Position numbers and translations under genes: made by a program
Notes under the pieces: model-generated
Database searches by the model: none
Told to the model about the DNA's origin: nothing
Seen by the model: only the letters and a program-made list of their open reading frames with translations
Shown: positions 1 through 6,907 of the stretch, in pieces
Layout: each line of letters starts with the position of its first letter
Position numbering within the stretch: the stretch's first letter is position 1
Origin: Mollicutes bacterium PWAP
GTDB taxonomy: Bacteria; Bacillota_I; Bacilli_A; Mycoplasmatales; Metamycoplasmataceae
Assembly (NCBI GenBank): GCA_019661745.1
Contig: JAIFTM010000055.1
Location: 1 to 8,326, forward strand
Reading direction: 5' to 3'
Length of the DNA: 8,326 nucleotides

Positions 1-68
1 GCTCAGTTGGTTAGAGCGTCCGGTTCATACCCGGGAGGTCGTGGGTTCGAGACCCATTGGAGCCACCA
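1..68 (+). tRNA. tRNA-Met (CAT), elongator type, 5' end cut off by the window
   Basis: The window opens at the D-stem, so the first acceptor strand and the two bases after it (about nine bases) are missing. Visible parts are the D-arm GCTC...GAGC, the anticodon stem 19-23/31-35 (with one T-G pair), the loop TTCATAC with anticodon CAT at 26-28, the T-arm GTGGG-TTCGAGA-CCCAT, the 3' acceptor strand, and an encoded CCA at 66-68. CAT could mean initiator Met, elongator Met or lysidine-modified Ile2. The initiator is unlikely because the anticodon stem lacks its three consecutive G-C pairs (GGG/CCC). The TTCATAC loop and the GCG before the anticodon stem resemble, from memory, the elongator tRNA-Met of Bacillus subtilis. 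The Met assignment is therefore a comparison-based inference; the tRNA itself is certain. Confidence 0.9.
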
Positions 69-92
69 AATGTTCAAAGAACGCCAACAACT

Positions 93-169
93 GGTCCTAT
101 AGCTCAGTTGGTTAGAGCAACCGGCTCATAACCGGTCGGTCACAGGTTCGAGTCCTGTTGGGACCACCA
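93..169 (+). tRNA. tRNA-Ile2 (CAT, expected lysidine-modified)
   Basis: This is a complete 77-base tRNA. Acceptor strands GGTCCTA/TGGGACC pair with one T-G wobble. The D-arm is GCTC...GAGC, the anticodon stem ACCGG/CCGGT (120-124/132-136) is perfect, the loop is CTCATAA with CAT at 127-129, the T-arm is ACAGG/CCTGT, and CCA is encoded at 167-169. The CTCATAA loop with a G1-C72 acceptor closely resembles the Bacillus and mycoplasma tRNA-Ile that reads AUA after TilS converts C34 to lysidine. It lies 24 bases after the tRNA-Met, probably on the same transcript. An elongator Met identity is the alternative, but the neighbour already fits Met better. AUA (ata) is a frequent codon in the genes of this window, so an AUA reader is needed. 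Confidence 0.92.
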
Positions 170-171
170 TA

Positions 172-194
172 TCACCTAAAAGGTGTTTTTTTAT
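172..194 (+). terminator. Rho-independent terminator after the tRNA run
   Basis: The inverted repeat CACCT (173-177) / AGGTG (181-185) with an AAA loop gives a 5-bp stem. It is followed directly by seven T (186-192). It begins three bases after the CCA end of tRNA-Ile2, so it ends the tRNA transcript and separates it from the next unit. Confidence 0.85.
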
Positions 195-224
195 TAAATT
201 TATTGCACTTTTTTAAATATTAAT

Positions 225-262
225 TTTTCATTTTAACTTTATCTAACTATAATAAAAACAAT
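225..262 (+). promoter_or_regulatory. Promoter of the methyltransferase unit, leaderless geometry
   Basis: A perfect -10 box TATAAT lies at 248-253. A -35-like TTTTCA (4 of 6 matches to TTGACA) at 225-230 gives the standard 17-base spacer. Only nine bases separate the -10 box from the ATG at 263. Transcription normally starts about 6-8 bases after the -10 box, so the mRNA should begin within a few bases of the ATG. The nine bases (AAAAACAAT) hold no Shine-Dalgarno. The start site is an inference; the boxes and spacing are read directly. Confidence 0.72.
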
Positions 263-1399
263 ATGGGTAGAAGAAGACGTAATAAAAAAAGATTTCCTAG
301 AAACTATTGTCCAATAGAAACTTTTGAAATTAAAAAATATTCTCACAGAGCCGAAGGGTTAAGTGAATATAAAGGGAAAGAATTAAGAATAAGAAATAGT
401 GTTTTTAAAGAAAAAGTCAAAATTTGAATTAGATATGAAGATCAATTTTTTTTTGAAGCCACTATTGAAAAAATTGTTGAGAAAAGCAAAGAAAGAAAAC
501 TTGATATTGATCATCCTAAATTAATGCTTGGTTCTTATCAAACTGCACATTTAAGTAATAAAGAACATGATAAATTCAAAAATGATCAAATCGAAAAAAC
601 TTTCGGACCTAACATTAATAATATAATAGTTGGAAAAAGAAATTTTTATAGGAATAAAATTTCTTTGACAAGAGGCGGATTTATGCCCCCAGGCCCTAGA
701 AGAAGGTATTCTATTATTCCAATTAATTCTGAACAATTTGATTTAATGGATATTGATTGGAATAAATATAAAAATGATGAATTACCAATAAGAATTATTA
801 GAAGATTAGAAACTGAAATTAGTGATAAACCAGGAACTAAAATTAGTGTTTATGGAAAAATGCTTGGGAAAAAATTTTCTGTTTCTTTAGATTCTTTTTA
901 TCAAGTAAATGATGAAATGGCAGAATTAGCTTATAAAGATATTATTAATCACACTCCTAAAAATCAAGTAGTTCTTGATCTTTTTGGAGGTGGTGCTATT
1001 ATTGGCATTCTTGTTTCCGATATTGCTAAAAAAGTTTATTCTGTAGATATTAATAATGATAATCATTTAGATGCTAAAAAAAATATTGAATTAAACAATT
1101 CCAAAAATGTTGTTCCTATATTGAGTGATGTCAATAAATGATTATTAAACAACAAAGATTTAGTCAATGGATCTACTGTTATTTTAGATCCAGCTAGAGC
1201 CGGAGTTTTAGAAGAATCACTTGAAATTATTAATGATAGTAATGTTGAAAGAATTATTTATTTAAGTTGTAATATTTTTTCACAAAAAAAAGATATTGAT
1301 GTTTTAGATAATTTTAAAATTACTTATATGCAACCTTATGATTTTTTTCCTCAAACTTATCATATTGAAAATCTAATTGTATTAGATAAAAAAAATTAA
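263..1399 (+). CDS. TrmA/RlmD-family (uracil-C5)-methyltransferase, Fe-S cysteines absent
   Basis: This 378-residue protein should transfer a methyl group from S-adenosylmethionine to C5 of a uridine in 23S rRNA or tRNA. After a basic N-terminus (MGRRRRNKKR), residues about 33-75 look like a TRAM RNA-binding domain. The SAM-binding motif LDLFGGGAIIG is at 238-248, preceded by SFYQVN (family SFfQvN) at about 211-216. D262 is the expected ribose contact, DPAR at 309-312 replaces the usual DPPR, the catalytic cysteine is C336 in LSCN, and the catalytic base is probably E369 in HIEN. The usual C-x5-CGGC cluster motif is replaced: CGGC aligns with LGSY at 89-92, and the only cysteines are C16 and C336, so no 4Fe-4S cluster is expected. 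Trp is encoded by TGA at 425 and 1139 and by TGG at 758. The ATG at 263 is chosen because the TRAM domain needs it; the ATG at 524 would remove that domain. Family is secure; the target (U54 of tRNA, or U747/U1939 of 23S rRNA) cannot be read from sequence. Confidence 0.88.
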
Positions 1400-1408
1400 G
1401 GAGATATT

Positions 1409-1909
1409 ATGAAAATATTACATTTAAATTCATCATTAACAGGCGAAAATTCTTATTCTAAAAAAGAAGCTGACAAATATTTAAAAGGTAAAAAATATGA
1501 ATACATCAATTTAAATAAAAGTGATTTAGGAAATATTACTTTAACTACTGAAAATTTTCATGATGATTCCAGAAAAGAAATTTCTTCTAAAATAATTGAT
1601 AAATTATTTGAAATAGATGAATTAGTTATCAACGCTGGACTTACTAACTTTAATATTCCTCCAACATTAGTTAATTTCCATAATTTAATAGCTGTTGCTA
1701 ATAAATTATTTAAATTTAAATATAATGGCAAAGGAGTTAGTGAAGGTCTTCTTAAACATTTAAAAGTTACTTTATTTTTAGCTCAAGGAGCAGAAAAAGG
1801 ATGATATATTTTTTCTCACTTTGATACTTACCTAAAAGGAATTTATAATTTTTTTGGTGCAAAAGAAATTAATGTTAGCATCATTTATGGAACTAGAGTT
1901 TCGAAATAA
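1409..1909 (+). CDS. Short FMN-dependent NADH-azoreductase-like flavoprotein (AcpD/AzoR family)
   Basis: The 166-residue product is a flavodoxin-like fold protein of the AzoR family, often annotated as ACP phosphodiesterase; known members use FMN to reduce quinones or azo compounds with NAD(P)H. Visible are the first strand and phosphate-binding loop (KILHLNSSL, then S15/S17), the NFNIPPTL segment at 80-87 (family YNFgIPa.LK), FKYNGKGVSEGL at about 103-114 (family FkYT..Gp.GLl), and a C-terminal YLKGIYNFFGA (family ylgfiG). It is shorter than the roughly 200 residues usual for the family; the deficit lies between strand 2 and strand 3 (about 38-65). FMN-contacting residues differ: the usual MYNF reads LTNF (78-81) and the SRGG-like loop reads AQGA (125-128). 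Trp132 is TGA (1802-1804). A strong AAGGAG (1398-1403) overlaps the stop of the upstream gene, so the two are co-transcribed. Family is likely; activity and substrate are uncertain. Confidence 0.77.
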
Positions 1910-1911
1910 TT

Positions 1912-1935
1912 TACTCATAATGGGTATTTTTTATT
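1912..1935 (+). terminator. Terminator of the methyltransferase-azoreductase unit
   Basis: TACTCA (1912-1917) pairs with TGGGTA (1921-1926), including one T-G wobble, around a TAA loop, and six T follow (1927-1932). The stem begins two bases after the azoreductase stop codon. The stem is short and moderately stable, but the T-run and position support it. Confidence 0.75.
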
Positions 1936-1960
1936 TTATTTTTTAATATTATTAAGTTCT

Positions 1961-1982
1961 TATAACTTATAATATATTTATT
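1961..1982 (+). promoter_or_regulatory. secA promoter, leaderless geometry
   Basis: A perfect TATAAT lies at 1968-1973, exactly nine bases before the secA ATG, the same distance as at the methyltransferase gene. No Shine-Dalgarno is present in the intervening ATATTTATT. No convincing -35 box is seen at the expected distance (AATATT at 1945-1950), which is common for mycoplasma promoters. TATAAC at 1961-1966 is a weaker alternative -10 that would give a leader of about ten bases, still without a ribosome-binding site. Confidence 0.65.
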
Positions 1983-4442
1983 ATGAATACAATTAAATTT
2001 AAAATGACAAAAGAATATAAAAAAGCATTGAAAGAAGTTAATGAAATTAATTTATTAGGTGAAGAAATTAGTTTACTTTCAGATGAAGAATTAAAATCTA
2101 AAACAGAATATTTTCAAAATAGAATTTCTAATGGAGAAAATTTAAAAAAAATAAGAATTGAAGCTTTTGCAGTATCTAGAGAAGCTTGTTGAAGAGTTTA
2201 TAAAAAGAAACCATATGATGTCCAAATGATTGGTGGAATTATTATTGATGAAGGTCAAGTTGCAGAAATGCGTACTGGTGAAGGTAAAACTCTTACTTCT
2301 GTTGCCCCCGTTTATTTAAATGCTTTAAACAAAAAAGGAGTTATTGTTTCTACTGTAAATGAGTATCTTACAGAACGTGATGGTAATGGAATGGCTAAAG
2401 TTCATAATTTTTTAGGTTTATCTGTTGGAATCAATAAAGCAAATACTTCTATTTTAGAAAAACAAAATTCATATAATCAAGACATTACTTATTCAGTTCA
2501 CTCTGAAATTGGGTTTGATTATCTAAAAGATAATATGATTAAAAATTTAAATACAAAAGTTCAACGTGGATTTAATTTTGTTCTTATTGATGAAGTTGAT
2601 TCAATATTGATAGATGACGCTAAAACTCCTTTAATTATAAGTGGTAAACAAAAAGAAAATTCTACTGATTATTTAAGAACTGATTTATTTGTTAAAACTT
2701 TAAGAAAGAAAGATTATGATCTTGATTGAGAAAAAAAATCTATTCAAATAAATGATAATGGTATTGAAAAAGCAAACAAATTCTTTAATGTTGAAAACAT
2801 TTTTTCTATGGAGAACTCTAATAAAATTCATAAAGTTCAAAATGCTTTAAGAGCAAATTATTTAATGTTTTTAGACCAAGATTACATAATAAGAGAATCA
2901 AAAATTGAAATTGTAGATACTTTTACCGGTCGTGTAATGGAGGGTAGAAGTTTTTCTGATGGTCTTCAACAAGCTATTCAAAGTAAAGAAAAATTAGAAG
3001 TTGATCCCGAAACTCAAACAGAAGCTACCATCACTTATCAAAATTTATTTCGTATGTTTCCTAAATTATCTGGTATGACAGGGACTGCAAAAACTGAAGA
3101 AAAAGAAATGATGGAAATTTATAATATGAGGGTTATCCCTATTCCTACAAATAAACCAATCCTTCGTATTGATTTACCAGACTCAGTTTTTGCTTCTAAA
3201 ACTTCTAAATACAAAGCAATGGTTAAAGATATTAAAAAAAGACATTCTAAAGGACAACCAATTCTTGTTGGTACAGAGCAAGTATCAGAATCAGAAGCAA
3301 TTAGTAAATTATTATCTAAAGAAAAACTAAATCATAAAGTTCTTAATGCAAAACAAAATCTTTCTGAAGCTGAAATTATTTCTCAAGCAGGTAACTTTAA
3401 AGCTATCACTATTGCAACTAACATGGCAGGTCGTGGTACTGATATTCAATTAACAGAAGAATCTAAAAAAGTTGGAGGATTATATGTAATTGGAACAAAT
3501 AGATCTGAAAGCAGACGTATTGATAATCAACTTATTGGTCGTAGTGGTCGTCAAGGTGATTTAGGTTCCAGTAAATTTTACCTTTCTATTGAAGATACTT
3601 TAATGACACGTTTTAGTGGATTTCCCAAACTTAAAGAAAAATTTGAATCATTCAAAGATGATCCTATACCTGGTAAACCTATTTCTAAATTTTTCAAAAA
3701 TGCACAAATTAAAATTGAAGGACTTAATTATAATCAGCGTAAAGACATTCTTTCATATGATGATGTTATTCGTCAGCAAAGAGACTTAATTTATTCACAA
3801 AGAGATATTATTCTTAATGCCACTGACTTAATGGTTGTAATTGAAAGATTTTTCATAAGTGTTCCAAAAGATTTTTTAAAAATGGATGTTTATAAAACAG
3901 ATGATGGTCATTTAAATAACGAAAAAGCAGCAATAAGTTTAAATCAAATTTGATTTCAATTTATAGAAACTAAAATTAATATTTCAAAAGCAAAAAAAAT
4001 GGATAATTCACAAATGACAATTTATATAACTGAATGTTTGAATAATGCTTATAAAGAAATTAGAGAAAAAATTAAAGAAATTGTTGGTGAAGAAAATTTA
4101 GTTAATGTAGAAAGAGATATTATACTTTCAAATTTTGATCAAGCTTGAATTAATCACATTGATAAAATGTCTAAACTTAGAAGCAAATCTTCTATGGCTT
4201 CTTATGCCCAACGTAATCCATATCAAGTTTACGTCGAAGAAGGAACAAAACTTTTTTCTAAGCTTTTAGAAACTATTTCTCATTATTCTGTTTTATTATT
4301 AATGACAAATCAATATGCTCAAACTAATATTGCTCAGTTTAGAGAAATTAAAGAAAAAAATCGTTTAGCTGAAGAAAATAAAAAAAATGCTAATCTAGAA
4401 ACAAATAATAAAGAAATTAATAATTTGGATGAAGATAAGTAA
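1983..4442 (+). CDS. secA: Preprotein translocase ATPase SecA
   Basis: SecA is the motor that pushes unfolded preproteins through SecYEG, using ATP, at the inner face of the membrane. The product has 819 residues. In order: N-terminal LLSDEEL and EAFAVSREA; Walker A MRTGEGKT (96-103); [19 protein letters not shown] (177-185); Walker B DEVD (203-206) followed by [14 protein letters not shown]; the preprotein cross-linking domain ending in TGRVMEGR (315-322); GMTGTA (364-369); NMAGRGTD (480-487) and [15 protein letters not shown] (511-525) of the second nucleotide-binding domain; [11 protein letters not shown]; and the C-terminal WINHIDKM segment starting at W722. The C-terminal zinc-binding tail of many SecA proteins is absent, and the last residues are hydrophilic and rich in Asn, Glu and Lys. 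All four Trp codons are TGA (2190, 2727, 3951, 4146), so the gene only looks broken under the standard code. It forms its own transcription unit between two terminators. Confidence 0.97.
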
Positions 4443-4457
4443 AATCTTATCTTTTTT
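4432..4457 (+). terminator. secA terminator with the stop codon inside the hairpin loop
   Basis: AAGATAAG (4432-4439) pairs perfectly with CTTATCTT (4446-4453) around the six-base loop TAAAAT, and the T-run continues to 4457. The loop starts with the secA stop codon TAA (4440-4442), so the left arm of the stem is coding sequence for the last residues of SecA. Confidence 0.82.
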
Positions 4458-4506
4458 ATTATTTTAGATTTATTAAATATAATTTATTAAATTCTAAAAA
4501 AAGGAG
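4455..4506 (+). promoter_or_regulatory. Promoter and ribosome-binding site of the cmk-der-gpsA operon
   Basis: A perfect TATAAT at 4478-4483 has a weak -35-like TTTATT at 4455-4460 (17-base spacer) that overlaps the T-run of the secA terminator. The -10 box is 27 bases before the ATG at 4511, leaving a leader of about 20 bases that carries the Shine-Dalgarno AAGGAG at 4501-4506, four bases before the start. Confidence 0.72.
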
Positions 4507-4510
4507 AAAA

Positions 4511-4948
4511 ATGCAATATGAGTCAAAAAAAGAATTATTTGATAAACTAATTAATGAAGATTCGTTTCTTTTTAAAATTTTTAAAAATTATAAATTCAAA
4601 AACATGTCTAAAGAAAATAAAGATAAATTAATAAATTCTCTTTATGTTGTTTTTTCTAAAAAACAAATAGAACAAGAAAACACAAAATTAAATGTTGAAG
4701 ATATTATTGATAGTTATTCAAATTTTATTGAAATATCTAAACCTGACACAAAGATAATAGATGACTTTTTGCCTTCGTCTGGTGAATATGATGAAATTAG
4801 AGATAGATTAGAAAAAAAGATTTCTATTGAAGATAAAATTCAAAAACAATCTATTCAAATTGATATGTCTGATGTTGAATATACAGGCGTAAAAAGTGTA
4901 GAGGGTGAAAATACAATAGAAATAGGAGTTTTTAATGAAGAAGATTAA
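4511..4948 (+). CDS. Unrecognised acidic protein, first gene of the cmk-der-gpsA operon
   Basis: I do not recognise this 145-residue protein. The ATG is set by AAGGAG four bases upstream. The N-terminal half (about 1-50) is basic and Lys-rich with alternating hydrophobic and charged residues (KELFDKLI, FLFKIFKNYKF, KDKLINSLYVVF), which suggests amphipathic helices. The second half is acidic, ending in [24 protein letters not shown], which looks like a strand-rich or extended tail. There is no signal peptide, no convincing membrane segment, no cysteine and no tryptophan. The last 14 bases overlap the start of cmk in another frame and carry its ribosome-binding site, so translation of the two is probably coupled. 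The base composition resembles the neighbours, and the gene looks real from its strong start signals and tight packing. It does not resemble ScpA, ScpB or the S1-like protein found near cmk in other Firmicutes. A role in nucleotide metabolism or ribosome assembly would be guesswork from position alone. Confidence 0.82.
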   Translation: MQYESKKELFDKLINEDSFLFKIFKNYKFKNMSKENKDKLINSLYVVFSKKQIEQENTKLNVEDIIDSYSNFIEISKPDTKIIDDFLPSSGEYDEIRDRLEKKISIEDKIQKQSIQIDMSDVEYTGVKSVEGENTIEIGVFNEED

Positions 4949-5588
4949 TGTCGCCATTGATGGTCCCGCCGCTTCAGGCAAAAGTAGTATTTCTAAAAAT
5001 ATTGCCGATAAACTTAATTTTTTATATATAAATACTGGATTAGTTTATCGTTCTTTCGCTTATTTATTAAAAATTCACAATTATGAAATAAATTCTAGTT
5101 TAGTTAATAAATTAAAAAAACATGAAATTCAATTACTAAAAAATGAAATAACTTTAATTGATGGAAAAAAAGAGTTTGAAAATTTAAGAAAAGAAGAAAT
5201 AGGGATTTTAGCCTCAAAAATAAGTTCTATTATAGAAATTAGAAAATATGCAGTTAAAATACAACAAAAAGCTTCTTCAAAAGGGAATGTAATTATGGAT
5301 GGTAGAGATACTACATTTAGAATATTACCCAATGCCCAAGTAAAAATTTATTTGGATTCTTCAAGTGAAATTAGAGCTAATAGAAGATATCTTCAACTTA
5401 AAGGAACTAAAAATGAATCTAAGTATGATGATATTTTAAAACAAATAAAAACAAGAGATTTTAGAGATAAAAATAGAGAAATAGATCCATTACATATTTC
5501 TAAAGATTCAATATATATTGATAGTTCTAATATTTCTATTAAAGAAGTAGAAAAAATTATTTACAATTTGATTAAGGAGGCTGAATAA
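4935..5588 (+). CDS. cmk: Cytidylate kinase
   Basis: Cmk phosphorylates CMP and dCMP to the diphosphates with ATP in the cytoplasm, recycling nucleotides from RNA turnover and lipid synthesis. At 217 residues it has the normal family length. Seen are the P-loop GPAASGKS (10-17), the substrate-loop YINTGLVYR (31-39), DGRD (122-125), the family-typical [10 protein letters not shown] (148-157), the RDFRDKNR motif (174-181) in the lid region, [12 protein letters not shown] and a C-terminal helix. The usual GRDIGT reads GRDTTF, a modest deviation in a conserved loop. The ATG at 4935 is preceded by AGGAG (4924-4928) inside the upstream gene, which it overlaps by 14 bases. The final codons of cmk carry the Shine-Dalgarno (AAGGAGG) of der. 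Confidence 0.95.
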   Translation: MKKINVAIDGPAASGKSSISKNIADKLNFLYINTGLVYRSFAYLLKIHNYEINSSLVNKLKKHEIQLLKNEITLIDGKKEFENLRKEEIGILASKISSIIEIRKYAVKIQQKASSKGNVIMDGRDTTFRILPNAQVKIYLDSSSEIRANRRYLQLKGTKNESKYDDILKQIKTRDFRDKNREIDPLHISKDSIYIDSSNISIKEVEKIIYNLIKEAE

Positions 5589-6907
5589 TGTTAAAAAATA
5601 CAATTGCCATAGTGGGCAGACCTAATGTTGGAAAATCTACTTTATTTAATAGATTAATTGGAAAAAGAAAAAGTATTGTTCATGATATGCCAGGTGTTAC
5701 TAGAGATAGACTTTATCATTATGCTAAATGAAGTGGTATAAATTTTAGACTAGTAGATACAGGCGGGATAGAAATTAGTGATAAACCTTTCCAAGAACAA
5801 ATTGGTATTCAAGCCAAAATTGCTATTGAAGAGTCTAATATCATAATATTTGTTGTTGATGGAAAAAATGGTTCTTTGCCAGATGACGAATATATTGCTG
5901 ACATTTTAAGAAAAAGTAATAAAACAATTTATGTTGTTGCAAACAAAGTGGATAACTCTAAAAATTTTGATCTTTCTCTTTGAAGTTTAGGTTTTGCTGA
6001 CATATTTTCTATAAGTGCTTTGCATGGAAATGGAATTGGAAACCTTTTAGATATTGCAACATCAAGTTTTGAAAAAGAAAACAAAGATAATCAACTTCCA
6101 AAATTATCAATTATTGGCAAACCAAACGCTGGTAAAAGTAGTTTGTTAAATCAACTTGCAAAAACTGAAAGAAGTATAGTTTCTCCTATTGCCAATACAA
6201 CTCGTGATTCAGTATCCAATAATGTTTTTATTGAAGGTACTGAATATGAGGTTGTTGATACGGCTGGAATTAATAGAAAAAGTAGATTAGTAGAAAGTGT
6301 TGACCACTATGCGTTAATGAGAGCCATGAGTTCTTTAGAAGATAGTGATATTGCAATACTTGTTGTTGATGCTACAAAAGATTTTACACATTTTGATTCT
6401 AGAATTGCAGGCTATGCTATGGATAATAAAAAACCCATAATAATGCTAATTAATAAATGAGATTTAGTTGAAAAGAAAACTAATACCATGATAGAATATG
6501 AAAAAAAAGTAAGAAAGCATTTTAAATTTATGTCTTGAGCTCCTGTTATTTTTATTTCTGCTAAATTTGGAAATAGATTATCAAAATTAGAAGAATCTAT
6601 TGAAATGGTTAGAATTAATAAATCCAAAGTTATTAATACTAACTTATTAAATGAAGTTATTCAAGATATTCAAATTATGAAACCCGCTCCTTCTAAAGTT
6701 GGTAAAAGACTTAATATTAAGTTTTCTAGACAACTTGTTGGAACTAGAATACCTACTTTCCTATTATTTTGTAATGATAAAAGTCTTCTTCATTTTTCCT
6801 ATGAAAGATATATTTGAAATTGTTTAAGAGACAATTTCGATTTAAGGGGAGTTCCTATTAATTTAATTTTTAAAGATGGTAAGAACAGAGATAAAAATGA
6901 AAGATAA
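5588..6907 (+). CDS. der: Ribosome-assembly GTPase Der (EngA), tandem GTPase domains plus KH-like domain
   Basis: Der is an essential GTPase of 50S ribosomal subunit maturation. The product has 439 residues, the family norm. GTPase domain 1 shows G1 GRPNVGKST (10-18), switch GVTRDR (36-41), G3 DTGG (57-60) and G4 NKVD (119-122). Domain 2 shows GKPNAGKSS (177-185), NTTRDS, DTAG (224-227) and NKWD (289-292). The C-terminal KH-like domain runs from about [16 protein letters not shown] to the end, with [19 protein letters not shown] and GVPINLIF. Five Trp codons are TGA, one of them the W of NKWD (6458-6460). The ATG shares its A with the last base of the cmk stop (TAATG), and AAGGAGG (5575-5581) lies upstream, so translation is coupled. 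The gene end overlaps gpsA. Confidence 0.97.

Noticed and set aside
1..68. Initiator tRNA-Met
   Set aside because: The anticodon stem does not have the three consecutive G-C pairs typical of bacterial initiators, and the loop and D-arm fit the elongator type.
524..1141. A methyltransferase starting at the ATG at 524
   Set aside because: The frame is open upstream to the ATG at 263 once TGA at 425 is read as Trp, and the upstream part encodes the TRAM-like domain; there is no ribosome-binding site before 524.
1983..4442. secA as a pseudogene broken by several stop codons
   Set aside because: All fragments are in one frame, the interrupting codons are all TGA, and the full set of SecA motifs is continuous when TGA is read as Trp.
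4511..4948. ScpB, ScpA or ribosomal protein S1-like gene, which can lie near cmk
   Set aside because: No winged-helix, kleisin or S1 repeat features are visible in the 145 residues.
6876..6896. gpsA start at the ATG at 6876
   Set aside because: It would add seven residues before the Rossmann strand and has no Shine-Dalgarno; 6897 fits the family N-terminus better. It cannot be fully excluded.
5588..6907. der as a fragment containing only the second GTPase domain
   Set aside because: Reading TGA as Trp gives an intact 439-residue two-domain Der starting at 5588 with a strong Shine-Dalgarno.
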